Source: Collinsella aerofaciens (GTDB taxonomy: Bacteria; Actinomycetota; Coriobacteriia; Coriobacteriales; Coriobacteriaceae). From it: a stretch of DNA of 62,473 nt. Both the position numbers and the translations under genes were made by a program. Shown piece by piece: positions 50,722 to 58,657 of the stretch (its first letter is position 1; the number at the start of each line of letters is the position of its first letter). Under the pieces are notes generated by a model. That model worked only from the letters and a program-made list of their open reading frames with translations. It ran no database searches and was not told where the DNA came from. Where the stretch lies: the NCBI GenBank assembly GCA_030826265.1, contig JAPJOH010000011.1, positions 2,071 to 64,543 of the forward strand, read 5' to 3'.

Positions 50722-51162
50722 CTAGAGCAGGCCCATGCTGGTCAGGATCGTGTAGCCCATAAAGATGACAAACGCGATGAGGGCAAGGACAATGATGATT
50801 TTTTGAGCCGGCGCCATGCCAGGGATCTCGTTCTCGCCCGTAGGCTCCTTGGAGGTAACCATGCGCTGGGCAAAGGTCATCTCGTCACGGCTCGGCTTGG
50901 GCTCGACGGACTTGGAACGAGCGACCTTTTTAGGCTGAGGTTTAGGTGCGGTGGGCGCGGGCTTCGCGGCGGCGGGCTTGGGCGCGGGGGCGACGTTCGC
51001 GGCGGCCTCCTCGGCCTTCGCACGCTCGGCACGCAGGGCGGCCAGCTCCTCACGCTCGCGGCGTGCCTCTTCCTGGGCCTCGCGACGAGCTTTCTCGGCG
51101 CGGAGCTCTTCCAACTCGGCGCGTTCCTCGGCAGACAGTGGTTGGGACTCAAGCTTGGCCAT
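50722..51162 (-). CDS. Small tail-anchored coiled-coil protein
   Basis: I start at ATG 51162 after AAAGAAAGGG. The 146-residue protein has a long charged helix (AEERAELEELRAEKARREAQ, continuing to about residue 55) that should form a coiled coil. A Pro/Ala/Lys linker, a short conserved-looking stretch EMTFAQRMVTSKE and one C-terminal membrane helix (IIIVLALIAFVIFMGYTILT) follow. No enzyme motif is present. I do not recognise a family; a membrane-associated structural role is possible. Confidence 0.72.
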   Translation of the reverse strand: MAKLESQPLSAEERAELEELRAEKARREAQEEARREREELAALRAERAKAEEAAANVAPAPKPAAAKPAPTAPKPQPKKVARSKSVEPKPSRDEMTFAQRMVTSKEPTGENEIPGMAPAQKIIIVLALIAFVIFMGYTILTSMGLL

Positions 51163-51177
51163 GGTACAGCCCTTTCT

Positions 51178-51214
51178 TTTAAAAAAAGCCGCCGACACAA
51201 TGTCAGCGGCTTAT
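51178..51214 (-). terminator. tRNA-Ala terminator
   Basis: On the minus strand AAGCCGCTGACA pairs with TGTCGGCGGCTT, followed by a TTTTTTT run. Confidence 0.9.
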
Positions 51215-51226
51215 CAAATCCAAGGG

Positions 51227-51299
51227 TGGAGACGAAGGGAGTCGAACCCTCGGCCTCTGCCATGCGACGGCAGCGCTCTCCCAACTGAGCTACGTCCCC
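51227..51299 (-). tRNA. tRNA-Ala (CGC anticodon)
   Basis: The minus strand folds as a cloverleaf: GGGGACG/CGTCTCC acceptor, GCTCAGTTGGGAGAGC D arm, CTGCC/GGCAG anticodon stem with a GTCGCAT loop, and GAGGGTTCGACTCCCTT T arm. CGC reads GCG. CCA is not encoded. Confidence 0.94.
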
Positions 51300-51450
51300 A
51301 AGACAAGTTGATATTTTACCTACGGCTCGCCAACTGTCAACGCCCAATACCCAGTCTTTTTGGGACGCGGCTATTTTGACAACTTTTCGAGCAGGCGATC
51401 CTCTCGATGATTTTTTAATCCCCGTCCCAGAAAAATCATCGGCGAGCGCA

Positions 51451-52389
51451 CTACTTTGCGCTGGTGAGGACGCCGGTGGTATCGAACGCCGGGGTGAAGC
51501 TCTCGTCTACCGCGCCGCCTTCTTGCCAAAACATCGTCGTAAAGCCCAGGTCGTCGGCATGGTCGAGCACCTGCTCGTACTCCTCGCGCGTCACGGCGCG
51601 CGCCAGGTCGCCGCCTTGTTCGCGCATGAGGGCATTGGGCGTGTACTGGTTCATGACCGAGATCGGCACGTCGCCCACCGTCTGCCACACCAGGTCCAAC
51701 ACGCGGCACGAATCGTCCGCATGCCCCGGCAGCACCAGATGACGCACGATTATGCCGCGCTTCATGAGCCCGTCCTCGTCTACCAGCTCTCCCCCGCGGC
51801 GCTCAATTTCGCGCGCCATCTGGGCCAGACCCGACACAGCCACGCGCGGGTAGTCCTTAATATGAGAAAGCGACTGCGCAAGCCCGGCATCGGCATATTT
51901 AAAATCCGTAAGCCACACGTCGACCAGGTCGCCCAGCGCCGCCACGGCACTCGCGCGCTCGTAACCACTCGTGTTGTAGACGATCGGGATGACCAGCCCG
52001 CGCGTCCGTGCCGCGGCAATCGCGGCAGGCAACAGGTGCGCATAGTGCGTCGCAGTCACCAAATTGATGTTGTTGGCACCCTGGTCCTGCAGTTCCAGCA
52101 TAATCTCGACCAGGCGCTCAGGCGAAATCTCAAGGCCAAAATTGCCCGTCGAGATCTCGTGGTTTTGGCAGTAGATACATTTGAGCGAACAGCCGCTAAA
52201 GAAAATCGTACCCGAGCCGGCCTCGCCCGAAATGGGCGGCTCCTCCCACATATGAAGCGCCGCGCGGGCGACCTTAAGCGTGTTGTCGGCGCCGCACACG
52301 CCACGCGCGCCCTCGTCGCGCGCCGCACCGCAACGGCGCGGACACAAATGGCAGGCGGGCGAAAAAAGTTCGGTCAACGACGTCGGCAT
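51451..52389 (-). CDS. Radical SAM protein, COG1313 (PflX/AmrS-like)
   Basis: I choose ATG 52389, with GGAG 9 nt upstream; a TTG five codons earlier is possible. The 312-residue protein has an N-terminal cysteine cluster CHLCPRRCGAAR...GVCGA and then FFSGCSLKCIYCQNHEIS, the C-x3-C-x2-C radical SAM motif. YCQNHEIS and the N-terminal cysteines define COG1313, annotated as pyruvate formate-lyase activase-like. No pfl gene is nearby, so the partner is unknown; some members act with MEMO1-type proteins. Confidence 0.88.
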   Translation of the reverse strand: MPTSLTELFSPACHLCPRRCGAARDEGARGVCGADNTLKVARAALHMWEEPPISGEAGSGTIFFSGCSLKCIYCQNHEISTGNFGLEISPERLVEIMLELQDQGANNINLVTATHYAHLLPAAIAAARTRGLVIPIVYNTSGYERASAVAALGDLVDVWLTDFKYADAGLAQSLSHIKDYPRVAVSGLAQMAREIERRGGELVDEDGLMKRGIIVRHLVLPGHADDSCRVLDLVWQTVGDVPISVMNQYTPNALMREQGGDLARAVTREEYEQVLDHADDLGFTTMFWQEGGAVDESFTPAFDTTGVLTSAK

Positions 52390-52502
52390 AAAAACATGCT
52401 CCAAAACAATGATTCAGCAGCTCAAACGTAAAGGGACCAACCGCACAGACGGCTCGAGCCCAAGGCGCCGTAATCGTCCGACACGTTTTTTATAATGTCA
52501 AG

Positions 52503-52685
52503 ACTGGAATCGACAAAGTGCCGCTTTATGATGTAGGTATTCCGCCCCCCGCGGAGCAACTGGGTGAACCGTCGCGTTTATTTAGGGAGCCCACACAGTC
52601 GTACCTAGTACAGGTATCCTTCGTTGTTAAGGACGCTGGAACAGTCGATGAGGGCACCCACCTGTTTTAGGTGGGTTCATTTTCG
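52503..52685 (+). ncRNA. Structured small RNA of about 180 nt, possibly 6S-like
   Basis: A perfect TATAAT (52491-52496) lies in a stretch without a gene, giving a start near 52503. No -35 box is obvious. The region has several pairing segments, including ATCGAC near the 5' end with GTCGAT near 52642, a TCCTT/AAGGA hairpin, and a C-rich loop (CCGCCCCCCGCGG, about 52541-52553). It ends with a terminator, ACCCACCT (52656-52663) with AGGTGGGT (52669-52676), then TCATTTTC. Length, strong promoter and a GGGCACCCACCT end recall bacterial 6S RNA, but raiA-type or 6C RNAs are alternatives. A second hairpin follows at 52696-52722. Confidence 0.5.
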
Positions 52686-52914
52686 TAACGTGGGGGGTGG
52701 TTTTCATTTGCCGAAAACCACCATTACAGCCCATATGGATCCCCGCCGGTATCCCGACAAGCCATCGACAACATCCCAATATCTGGTAAGCGCGTGATTA
52801 TCGCTGCATGCAATTCCATGCACCCCCCGTGGTCGAGTATCATGGTTTGGCTATGCCCTTTGCGCATGGCGTTCTTCTGACCTTTTCCTTCGACGCTTGG
52901 CGGTTTTTAGATTC

Positions 52915-54114
52915 ATGGCTTCATCCCCGAGCTACATACCGTATCTATGCGTGGCAGCGGCGGCCTTTATCACGACCTTCCTCACGGTGCCCCTGGTCAA
53001 GCGCTTGGCAATTAAGCTCGACGCCGTCGACTATCCTTCTAAGCGCCGCATCAACACCAAGCCCATCCCGCGTTTGGGCGGAACGGCGGTGTTTTTGGGC
53101 CTGGTCGTTGCCTGTATTGTGCAAATCCTAGGCACCTGGTACCTGGGTTGGCCGCCCGTCCTGGTGCCGCACCCGCGCCTTCACATTAGCTATCCTATGC
53201 TGGCCCTCTCCTTTACCGTCATCTTTGCGACCGGCGCTATCGACGACGTCATCCAGCTCAAGCCCAAGCAAAAACTGGCCGGACAGGTCCTCGCCGCGCT
53301 TATCGCCTGCATGGGCGGCCTGCGGATCGGCGTCATCGTCAACCCGTTTGCTCCCGGCGAGATCATGCTCGGATGGCTCGCCTACCCCATTACCGTGATC
53401 TATCTGGTGACATTCACCAACATCATTAACCTCATCGACGGCCTCGACGGCTTGGCCACGGGCATCTGCGGCATCGCATCGTTCACCATGTTTTCGATGG
53501 CTGTTCTCTCGGGCCGCATCGACGCCGCCGCGCTCTCCATTGCGCTCTTTGGCGCCTGTCTGGCCTTTTTGCGCTACAACTTCAACCCCGCAAGCATCTT
53601 CTTGGGCGACTCGGGGTCGTTGCTTCTGGGCTTTGCGCTGGGCTCCATCTCGCTGCTCAACGTGAGCCGCACCGCCGCACTCACCTCGCTTATCATCCCG
53701 CTCATCGTTGCCGGCGTGCCCATCATCGACACGTTTAGCGCCATTGTGCGCCGCAAGCGCGCCCACATTAGCATCGGGCAGGCCGACAAGGGCCACATCC
53801 ACCACCGCCTGATCCAAGAAGGCTACAACCAAAAACAGGCCGTGCTGCTCATCTATGCCTGGTGCATCATGCTTTCGGCCGGCGCCGCCGCGATTAACCA
53901 GGTCGAGGTGCCCATGCGCGTGCTCATCTTTACCGTGCTCGCCATTGGCTCGGCTGCCTTCGCCAAGCACCTGCACCTGTTTGAACCCGTGCTGCGCCAC
54001 CATTACAACAAGCGCACGCACGAGGACGAGCTGGTCACCCCCGACGACCCCGCTTTTAAGCAGGAGGAGCAGGCAGCCGAGGAGCGCAAAGAAGAGCGCC
54101 ACCACAAGCTCTAG
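52915..54114 (+). CDS. WecA/TagO-like phospho-sugar transferase (MraY family)
   Basis: I use ATG 52915; a TTG at 52897 is an alternative and neither has a strong ribosome-binding site. The 399-residue protein has about eleven membrane helices. Family motifs are RINTKPIPRLGGTAVFLG, GAIDDVIQLKPKQKLAGQ, NIINLIDGLDGLATG, FNPASIFLGDSGSLLLGF and the H-x-HH motif GHIHHRLIQEG. These define the WecA/TagO group, which starts polysaccharide or teichoic acid chains by loading GlcNAc-1-P onto undecaprenyl phosphate. It probably supplies the lipid acceptor for the glycosyltransferases in this window. The C-terminus is charged and cytosolic. Confidence 0.9.
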   Translation: MASSPSYIPYLCVAAAAFITTFLTVPLVKRLAIKLDAVDYPSKRRINTKPIPRLGGTAVFLGLVVACIVQILGTWYLGWPPVLVPHPRLHISYPMLALSFTVIFATGAIDDVIQLKPKQKLAGQVLAALIACMGGLRIGVIVNPFAPGEIMLGWLAYPITVIYLVTFTNIINLIDGLDGLATGICGIASFTMFSMAVLSGRIDAAALSIALFGACLAFLRYNFNPASIFLGDSGSLLLGFALGSISLLNVSRTAALTSLIIPLIVAGVPIIDTFSAIVRRKRAHISIGQADKGHIHHRLIQEGYNQKQAVLLIYAWCIMLSAGAAAINQVEVPMRVLIFTVLAIGSAAFAKHLHLFEPVLRHHYNKRTHEDELVTPDDPAFKQEEQAAEERKEERHHKL

Positions 54115-54273
54115 GGCAAGCTGCCGAGGATGTGCCAAGGCGTTGGCAGCCGTTCGCGCGAACGCCGCGGCGGACTTGAAAGCCGGCCCCTGGCAGTCCC
54201 TCACCCACTCACGCCCACCCCTCTCAATAAACACGCTATCATCAAAACCTGCGAACGAACGTTAGGAGCAATC

Positions 54274-55323
54274 ATGCCAAACGAGAACAGCTACGAAGTC
54301 GCGCTGCAAAAGAGCAACGCCATTCGCGAGGGCCTGGCCAAGACGCCCGAGAAGTTCACCATGCTTACCGGCGACCGCCCCACCGGCCGTCTGCACCTGG
54401 GTCACTACTTTGGCACCCTCAAGGGCCGCGTGGAGCTGCAGAACATGGGCGCCAGGACCAACGTACTCATCGCCGACTACCAGGTCATCACCGACCGCGA
54501 CACCACCGAGCACATCCAGGACAACGTGTACAACATGGTCATGGACTACCTTGCCTGCGGCATCGACCCCGACAAGACCATGATCTACGCGCACTCCGCC
54601 GTGCCCGCCGCCAACCAGCTCATGCTGCCGTTCCTGTCGCTGGTGTCCGAGGCCGAGCTGGCGCGCAACCCCACGGTCAAGGCCGAGATGGAGGCCTCGG
54701 GGCACGAGCTCACCGGCCTTCTGCTCACCTACCCGGTGCACCAGGCCTGCGACATCCTGTTCTGCAAGGGCAATGTGGTGCCCGTCGGCCGCGACCAGCT
54801 GCCGCACATCGAGCTCACCCGCACCATCGCCCGCCGCTTTAACAACCGCTACGGCAAGGTGTTCCCCGAGGTCGACGCGCTGCTGTCCGAGACCCCGCTG
54901 CTGCCCGGCCTGGACGGTCGCAAGATGAGCAAGAGCTACGGCAACGCCATCAACATCTCGATGACCGCCGAGGAGACGGCCAAGCGCATCAAGAAGAGCC
55001 AGACCGACTCCGAGCGCATGATCACGTTCGATCCCGAGAACCGCCCCGGCGTGTCCGGCCTGCTTTCGACGGCCGCCATCTGCACCGGCCGTTCCGAGGT
55101 CGAGATTGCCGAGGAGATTGGCATGGGCGGCTCCGGCCAGCTCAAGAAGTACGTGACCGAGGCCGTCAACGAGTACTTCGCACCGATCCGCGAGCGTCGC
55201 CAGCGCTACGAGAACGATCTGGACTATGTGAAGGACGTCCTGCACGAGGGCAACCGTCGCGCCAACGAGATCGCCGATCAGACCCTGGCAGAGGTTCAGG
55301 ACGCCATGGGCATGGTGTACTAG
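54274..55323 (+). CDS. trpS: Tryptophanyl-tRNA synthetase
   Basis: I start at ATG 54274, preceded by TTAGGAGC; the frame upstream to 54130 is not protein-like. The 349-residue class I enzyme has TGDRPTGRLHLGHYFGTLKG (HIGH-type), PVGRDQLPHIELTR and LDGRKMSKSYGNAI (KMSKS). It charges tRNA-Trp. Length is normal. No trp leader or T-box is visible in the 150 bp upstream. Confidence 0.97.
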   Translation: MPNENSYEVALQKSNAIREGLAKTPEKFTMLTGDRPTGRLHLGHYFGTLKGRVELQNMGARTNVLIADYQVITDRDTTEHIQDNVYNMVMDYLACGIDPDKTMIYAHSAVPAANQLMLPFLSLVSEAELARNPTVKAEMEASGHELTGLLLTYPVHQACDILFCKGNVVPVGRDQLPHIELTRTIARRFNNRYGKVFPEVDALLSETPLLPGLDGRKMSKSYGNAINISMTAEETAKRIKKSQTDSERMITFDPENRPGVSGLLSTAAICTGRSEVEIAEEIGMGGSGQLKKYVTEAVNEYFAPIRERRQRYENDLDYVKDVLHEGNRRANEIADQTLAEVQDAMGMVY

Positions 55324-55358
55324 ACCGATCTGCTGGCTTGAGCTTTCGATTGCTTTAG

Positions 55359-55387
55359 GGCGGGCGCTACGACGTCCGCCTTTTTCG
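55359..55387 (+). terminator. trpS terminator
   Basis: GGCGGGCG pairs with CGTCCGCC, followed by TTTTTC, 36 bp after the stop. A second hairpin (CGGAGCCG / CGGCTCCG) comes directly after. Confidence 0.88.
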
Positions 55388-55433
55388 GAGCCGGACTGCT
55401 TCGGCTCCGCCCATTGCACTCCCCCGATAAACA

Positions 55434-55475
55434 GGAACGGGCCCGCCGGCAGTCAGTTGCCGGCGGGCCCGTTCC
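55434..55475. repeat. Perfect 18-bp inverted repeat with 6-nt loop
   Basis: The arms at 55434-55451 and 55458-55475 are perfectly complementary (GGAACGGGCCCGCCGGCA and its mirror) around GTCAGT. No T-run follows. The rest of 55476-55660 contains no gene that I can support. Confidence 0.85.
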
Positions 55476-55660
55476 CGAAGTACACCGTTGAATCGCACAG
55501 AGGGGAGGAATGCGAATCAAACTCAACAGGGCAGGCTTTTTCATCGCCTATTGCCTACTCCGTTGCTGAATACAATATAGTTCACCGTGGTTTACTTTGC
55601 AGCATCAATATTCGCCGCCATAGCTTCTCCATAAGTTAGCCCCGGTAAACCTGCAACAGA

Positions 55661-55698
55661 AAACCACCGCAAAGGGGACAGGCACCTTTGTGGTGGTT
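55661..55698. repeat. Family 1 palindrome copy C
   Basis: AAACCACCGCAAAGG and CCTTTGTGGTGGTT flank GGACAGGCA. It is 19 bp past the alkyltransferase stop on the minus strand. Confidence 0.88.
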
Positions 55699-55716
55699 CT
55701 GGCCACGGCAGAGCTG

Positions 55717-56037
55717 TTAGAGTCCGGCAGGCCAACGACAGACGGCCAGGTCGACGTGCATGGGATCGGTAAACGTCACACCCTCCCCCATTAAGAGCTC
55801 ACGCTGGGCATCGGGGCCGCCAAAGGCAAAGCCCTCACAGATACGGCCGTCGGCAAACACCACGCGATGACAGGGAATTTGGCCGGGGCGCGGGTTGCTG
55901 TGCAGCGCATAGCCCACATAGCGCGCGCTCCGCGGACGACCGGCAAGCAGCGCCACCTGACCGTAGGTGGCAACCATCCCCTCGGGAATCTGCTCGACCA
56001 CCTCATACACCCGCTCAAAAAAGCCCTCAGACGCCAT
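55717..56037 (-). CDS. O6-alkylguanine-DNA alkyltransferase-like protein (MGMT/ATL family)
   Basis: The 106-residue protein covers only the DNA-binding and active-site domain. It has VYEVVEQIPEGMVATYGQVA, GRPRSARYVGYALHSNPRPG and the active-site motif IPCHRVVFADG. True ATL proteins lack this cysteine, so this one may still transfer alkyl groups or act as a sensor for nucleotide excision repair. It lacks the N-terminal domain of full Ada/Ogt enzymes. A GAAAGGAGC site precedes the start. Confidence 0.9.
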   Translation of the reverse strand: MASEGFFERVYEVVEQIPEGMVATYGQVALLAGRPRSARYVGYALHSNPRPGQIPCHRVVFADGRICEGFAFGGPDAQRELLMGEGVTFTDPMHVDLAVCRWPAGL

Positions 56038-56066
56038 CGCATGCTCCTTTCAACCGAAACAAGCAT

Positions 56067-56106
56067 AAACCACCAAAAAGGTGCCTGTCCCCTTTGTGGT
56101 GGTTTT
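56067..56106. repeat. Family 1 palindrome copy D (inverted orientation)
   Basis: AAACCACCAAAAAGG and CCTTTGTGGTGGTTT flank TGCCTGTCC. It lies 11 bp after the DegV stop on the minus strand, in the opposite orientation to copy A. Confidence 0.88.
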
Positions 56107-56116
56107 GACCGGAAAG

Positions 56117-56971
56117 CTAGTTGGCGGGGCGGAAGAAAGCTACGGCTACGGCGCCGGGGCCCACGTGGGTGCCGATGGTGGCGCCAATGGTGTGGATGGG
56201 CAGCTCGTTCTCGGTGTGTCCAGCCCACAGTGCCGCGCTGTCCTCGATATACTTCTTGAGCACGGCGTCCGAAAGGCCCGTATAGCCCAGCGCCAGCGGC
56301 ATGGAAAAGTCGACGCCGCCCGCTTTTTCGACCTTCTGGTTGAGCAGGTTACGGCCGTTCTTGGAACCGCGCGCCTTGCCCAGCTGCACGATCAGGCCGT
56401 CCTCGGCGGCCACCACGGGCTTAACGTTGAGCAGCGTGCCCACAGCGCCCGCAGCAGCAGACAGGCGACCGCCACGCACCAAGTACTCCAGCGTCTCGAG
56501 CAGGCCGATGACGACCACACGGTCGCGCACGGCCTCGACGGCCGCCGCAATCTGGGCCGCACTACGGCCCTCGTCCACCAAGCGCAGCGCATACTCGACC
56601 AGCACGCGCTCGCCCAGGGTGACGTTGTTGCTATCTACCACGAACACGTCGCCGCCCGGCGCCTCGGCAAGTGCGGTACGGGCACTCTGATTGGTGCCCG
56701 AAAGCTTGGCGCCAACGGTAATAATCACTGCCTCGTCGCCGGCCTCACGCGCCTCGGCAATCGCCTGCGAAAACGCGTACGGGTTGACCTGGCCGGTCTT
56801 GGGCAGCTCATCGCGCTCCACGAGCATCTCGTAAAAGCGCTGGTGATCGATGTCGACGCCATCCATGTACACATCGGTGCCAAAGGTGACGGACAGCGGC
56901 AGAACACGCAGAGCGGGGTGCTCAGCCGGCGACATATCGCTCGCGGAATCGGTAATAATACGAATGGACAT
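56117..56971 (-). CDS. DegV family fatty-acid-binding protein
   Basis: I start at ATG 56971, with AGAAAGGA upstream. The 284-residue protein has IRIITDSASDMSPAEHPALR, TFGTDVYMDGVDIDHQRFYE, KTGQVNPYAFSQAI and VITVGAKLSGTNQSARTALA, then YLVRGGRLSAAAGAVGTLLN, all typical of DegV (FakB-like). Such proteins bind fatty acids for the FakA kinase or act as lipid carriers. No fakA gene is nearby in this window. Length is normal. Confidence 0.92.
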   Translation of the reverse strand: MSIRIITDSASDMSPAEHPALRVLPLSVTFGTDVYMDGVDIDHQRFYEMLVERDELPKTGQVNPYAFSQAIAEAREAGDEAVIITVGAKLSGTNQSARTALAEAPGGDVFVVDSNNVTLGERVLVEYALRLVDEGRSAAQIAAAVEAVRDRVVVIGLLETLEYLVRGGRLSAAAGAVGTLLNVKPVVAAEDGLIVQLGKARGSKNGRNLLNQKVEKAGGVDFSMPLALGYTGLSDAVLKKYIEDSAALWAGHTENELPIHTIGATIGTHVGPGAVAVAFFRPAN

Positions 56972-57090
56972 AGCGAATCCTTTCTTGCGCGGACCTCGCG
57001 CGGGGAATTTTGACAGCAATGCCCCGGCACGGTATACGCGCTCAAACGGGACTATGCAGTTGTTAATTGGAAGCAAATGCCTTGGCGGCC

Positions 57091-57540
57091 TTAGATCTCG
57101 CGCAGGGTGTTGAGAATCGTGCGCAGCGACGCATACATCTGCTCGCGCTGCTCCACACCCATAGCCTTACCGGTGGTATCGAGCACCTCGCGAATGATGC
57201 GGTCCGCCTCGCTCATGCTCTCGCCGCCCAGAGCGGTCAGGCGCACCGGAGCACGATACTTAACGGCGGCATCGCCCGAATCATCGACCTCGACGTAGCC
57301 ACCCTCCTCCAGATGCGCGAGCGTACGCGAGACGGCGGCGCGGGTCACGCCTGCCATGCGAGCCAGGTCGGCGCCAGTCAGGCCGTCCTTGCTGCGCTCA
57401 AGATAGTACAGGCACATAACGTCGGAGCCCTTGAGACCCAGCCTTGCGCCCTCAGACGTCTTAATGCGCTGGATCTCCTTGTAGAGTCCGCTGATCAGTC
57501 CGACAAAGTCCTCGAAACGTGTCTCGTCGCTCTGCTGCAT
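57091..57540 (-). CDS. MarR family transcription regulator
   Basis: The 149-residue protein has the winged helix GSDVMCLYYLERSKDGLTGA, LARMAGVTRAAVSRTLAHLE and a wing near EGGYVEVDDSGDAAVKYRAP, followed by a dimer helix. MarR proteins usually repress nearby genes and respond to small phenolic or lipid ligands. It lies about 120 bp upstream of degV on the same strand, so degV is a possible target or co-transcribed partner. No palindrome was identified. Confidence 0.9.
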   Translation of the reverse strand: MQQSDETRFEDFVGLISGLYKEIQRIKTSEGARLGLKGSDVMCLYYLERSKDGLTGADLARMAGVTRAAVSRTLAHLEEGGYVEVDDSGDAAVKYRAPVRLTALGGESMSEADRIIREVLDTTGKAMGVEQREQMYASLRTILNTLREI

Positions 57541-57643
57541 GGGAGACGACCGCCTTTCGCTTGCATAATGCTAACGGGTAAACATCTTAGTCGCATAAGG
57601 CGAAACCCGTACCCAAATACCCCATTTGTTAACCCATCAACAT

Positions 57644-57684
57644 AAAAACCACCACAAAGGGGACAGGCACCTTTGTGGTGGTTT
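57644..57684. repeat. Family 1 palindrome copy E
   Basis: Perfect arms AAACCACCACAAAGG and CCTTTGTGGTGGTTT around GGACAGGCA. It lies 27 bp past the B3/4-protein stop on the minus strand. Confidence 0.9.
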
Positions 57685-57710
57685 GGGGCATCAATAGGTT
57701 CTAGGCGCCG

Positions 57711-58430
57711 CTACAGCTCCACGCAAGGATTGTCGCGGGTCACAAGCGTCTTAATGACAACCGTCGCTCCCAGATAGCGCTCAAGCAGCTCGGCTAAGCG
57801 ATCGATCGCAGCCTGGCAATCCCCCATCCGCTCGGGCTCCACGCACTCAATCGCCAGGAACGCATCGGCCGAATCATCGGACAGCGCCGTTCGAACGCCG
57901 TCGCGCCAGTTCCAGCAGCGGCACACGGCGCCCGCATCATCGATGTAGGCGAGCTCGCCGGGCAGCGTCGGATCGTCCGCCTCCTCGCCAAGCGGCAAGA
58001 ACGCATCGCCACCGTCGGTCACCTTCAGGCGAAGGTCTCCCTCGATCGCATGTAGGTCCTCGCCTCCGACGGGCAGCGCGTAGGTCAACGACACCGTGTT
58101 GTAGATGTCCACCGCGGGCGTAATGTGGCCCACCGGCTTGCCTTTGAGCACGCGTTTGAGCAGGTTCTCGATTGAGCAACGCGCGCCCTTTTTGGTCTTG
58201 AACAGACGATAGGCCTCGCGCCATGCCTTGACCGGTGCGTTCTCGCTGATAGTATCGCTGGTCAGATGACGCTCCGCATCGATATTGGCGCGGTCGAGCA
58301 ACGCCGCAATCGCATCCACGTCCTCTTGAGGAATCTGAGCCGTGGGCTTCATGCCCTCCACGACCACAACACCGACCGCTGCCTGCGGAAACAGCTCCCA
58401 GAATGAATCCTCGGCAATAAAGCTCTTCAT
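57711..58430 (-). CDS. B3/4-domain protein (tRNA-editing-like)
   Basis: I start at ATG 58430, with AAGGGAGAG upstream, not five codons earlier. The 239-residue protein has APVKAWREAYRLFKTKKGAR, SIENLLKRVLKGKPVGHITP, AVDIYNTVSLTYALPVGGED and PLPGELAYIDD-like LPGELAYIDDAGAVCRCWNW. These are hallmarks of the B3/4 domain shared with the phenylalanyl-tRNA synthetase beta editing site. Stand-alone members are thought to deacylate mischarged tRNAs. A structured leader precedes the gene. Confidence 0.88.
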   Translation of the reverse strand: MKSFIAEDSFWELFPQAAVGVVVVEGMKPTAQIPQEDVDAIAALLDRANIDAERHLTSDTISENAPVKAWREAYRLFKTKKGARCSIENLLKRVLKGKPVGHITPAVDIYNTVSLTYALPVGGEDLHAIEGDLRLKVTDGGDAFLPLGEEADDPTLPGELAYIDDAGAVCRCWNWRDGVRTALSDDSADAFLAIECVEPERMGDCQAAIDRLAELLERYLGATVVIKTLVTRDNPCVEL

Positions 58431-58437
58431 ACGCTCT

Positions 58438-58570
58438 CCCTTCATTGTGCGCGCCCGAGTGAGGGCGCCTAAACAAAAAGCGCCCTTACGACGGCCACCT
58501 TCAAAGTCCTACGGTGCCGTCACAAGAGCGCTTGCGCTGTCCCCATCCGGAGAAGGGGACGATATGTCAG
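58438..58570 (-). promoter_or_regulatory. Structured leader or attenuator before the B3/4 gene
   Basis: Read on the minus strand: GTCCCC/GGGGAC hairpin, AGCGCAAGCGCT palindrome, then a long stem in which GCGCTCTT pairs with AAGGGCGC around GACGGC/GCCGTC, followed by TTTTTG. Next comes a GCGCCC/GGGCGC hairpin just before the ribosome-binding site. The AGGGCGC arm of the terminator can also pair with GCGCCCT of the last hairpin, so two exclusive folds exist. It may also simply terminate pckA transcription. Confidence 0.5.
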
Positions 58571-58601
58571 GCGTATTGTAACCCGAGTCTTCCGCGCGAG
58601 C

Positions 58602-58638
58602 AAAACCACCACAACGGTGTCTGTCCCCTTTGTGGTGG
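58602..58638. repeat. Family 1 palindrome copy F (diverged)
   Basis: AAAACCACCACAACGG and CCTTTGTGGTGG flank TGTCTGTCC. It is 20 bp past the pckA stop on the minus strand. Confidence 0.85.
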
Positions 58639-58657
58639 ATATGGACTCACGGCGAAG

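Noticed and set aside
58438..58570. Known riboswitch or T-box before the B3/4 gene
   Set aside because: No T-box core (UGGUACC-type) and none of the riboswitch signatures I know were found; kept only as a possible attenuator.
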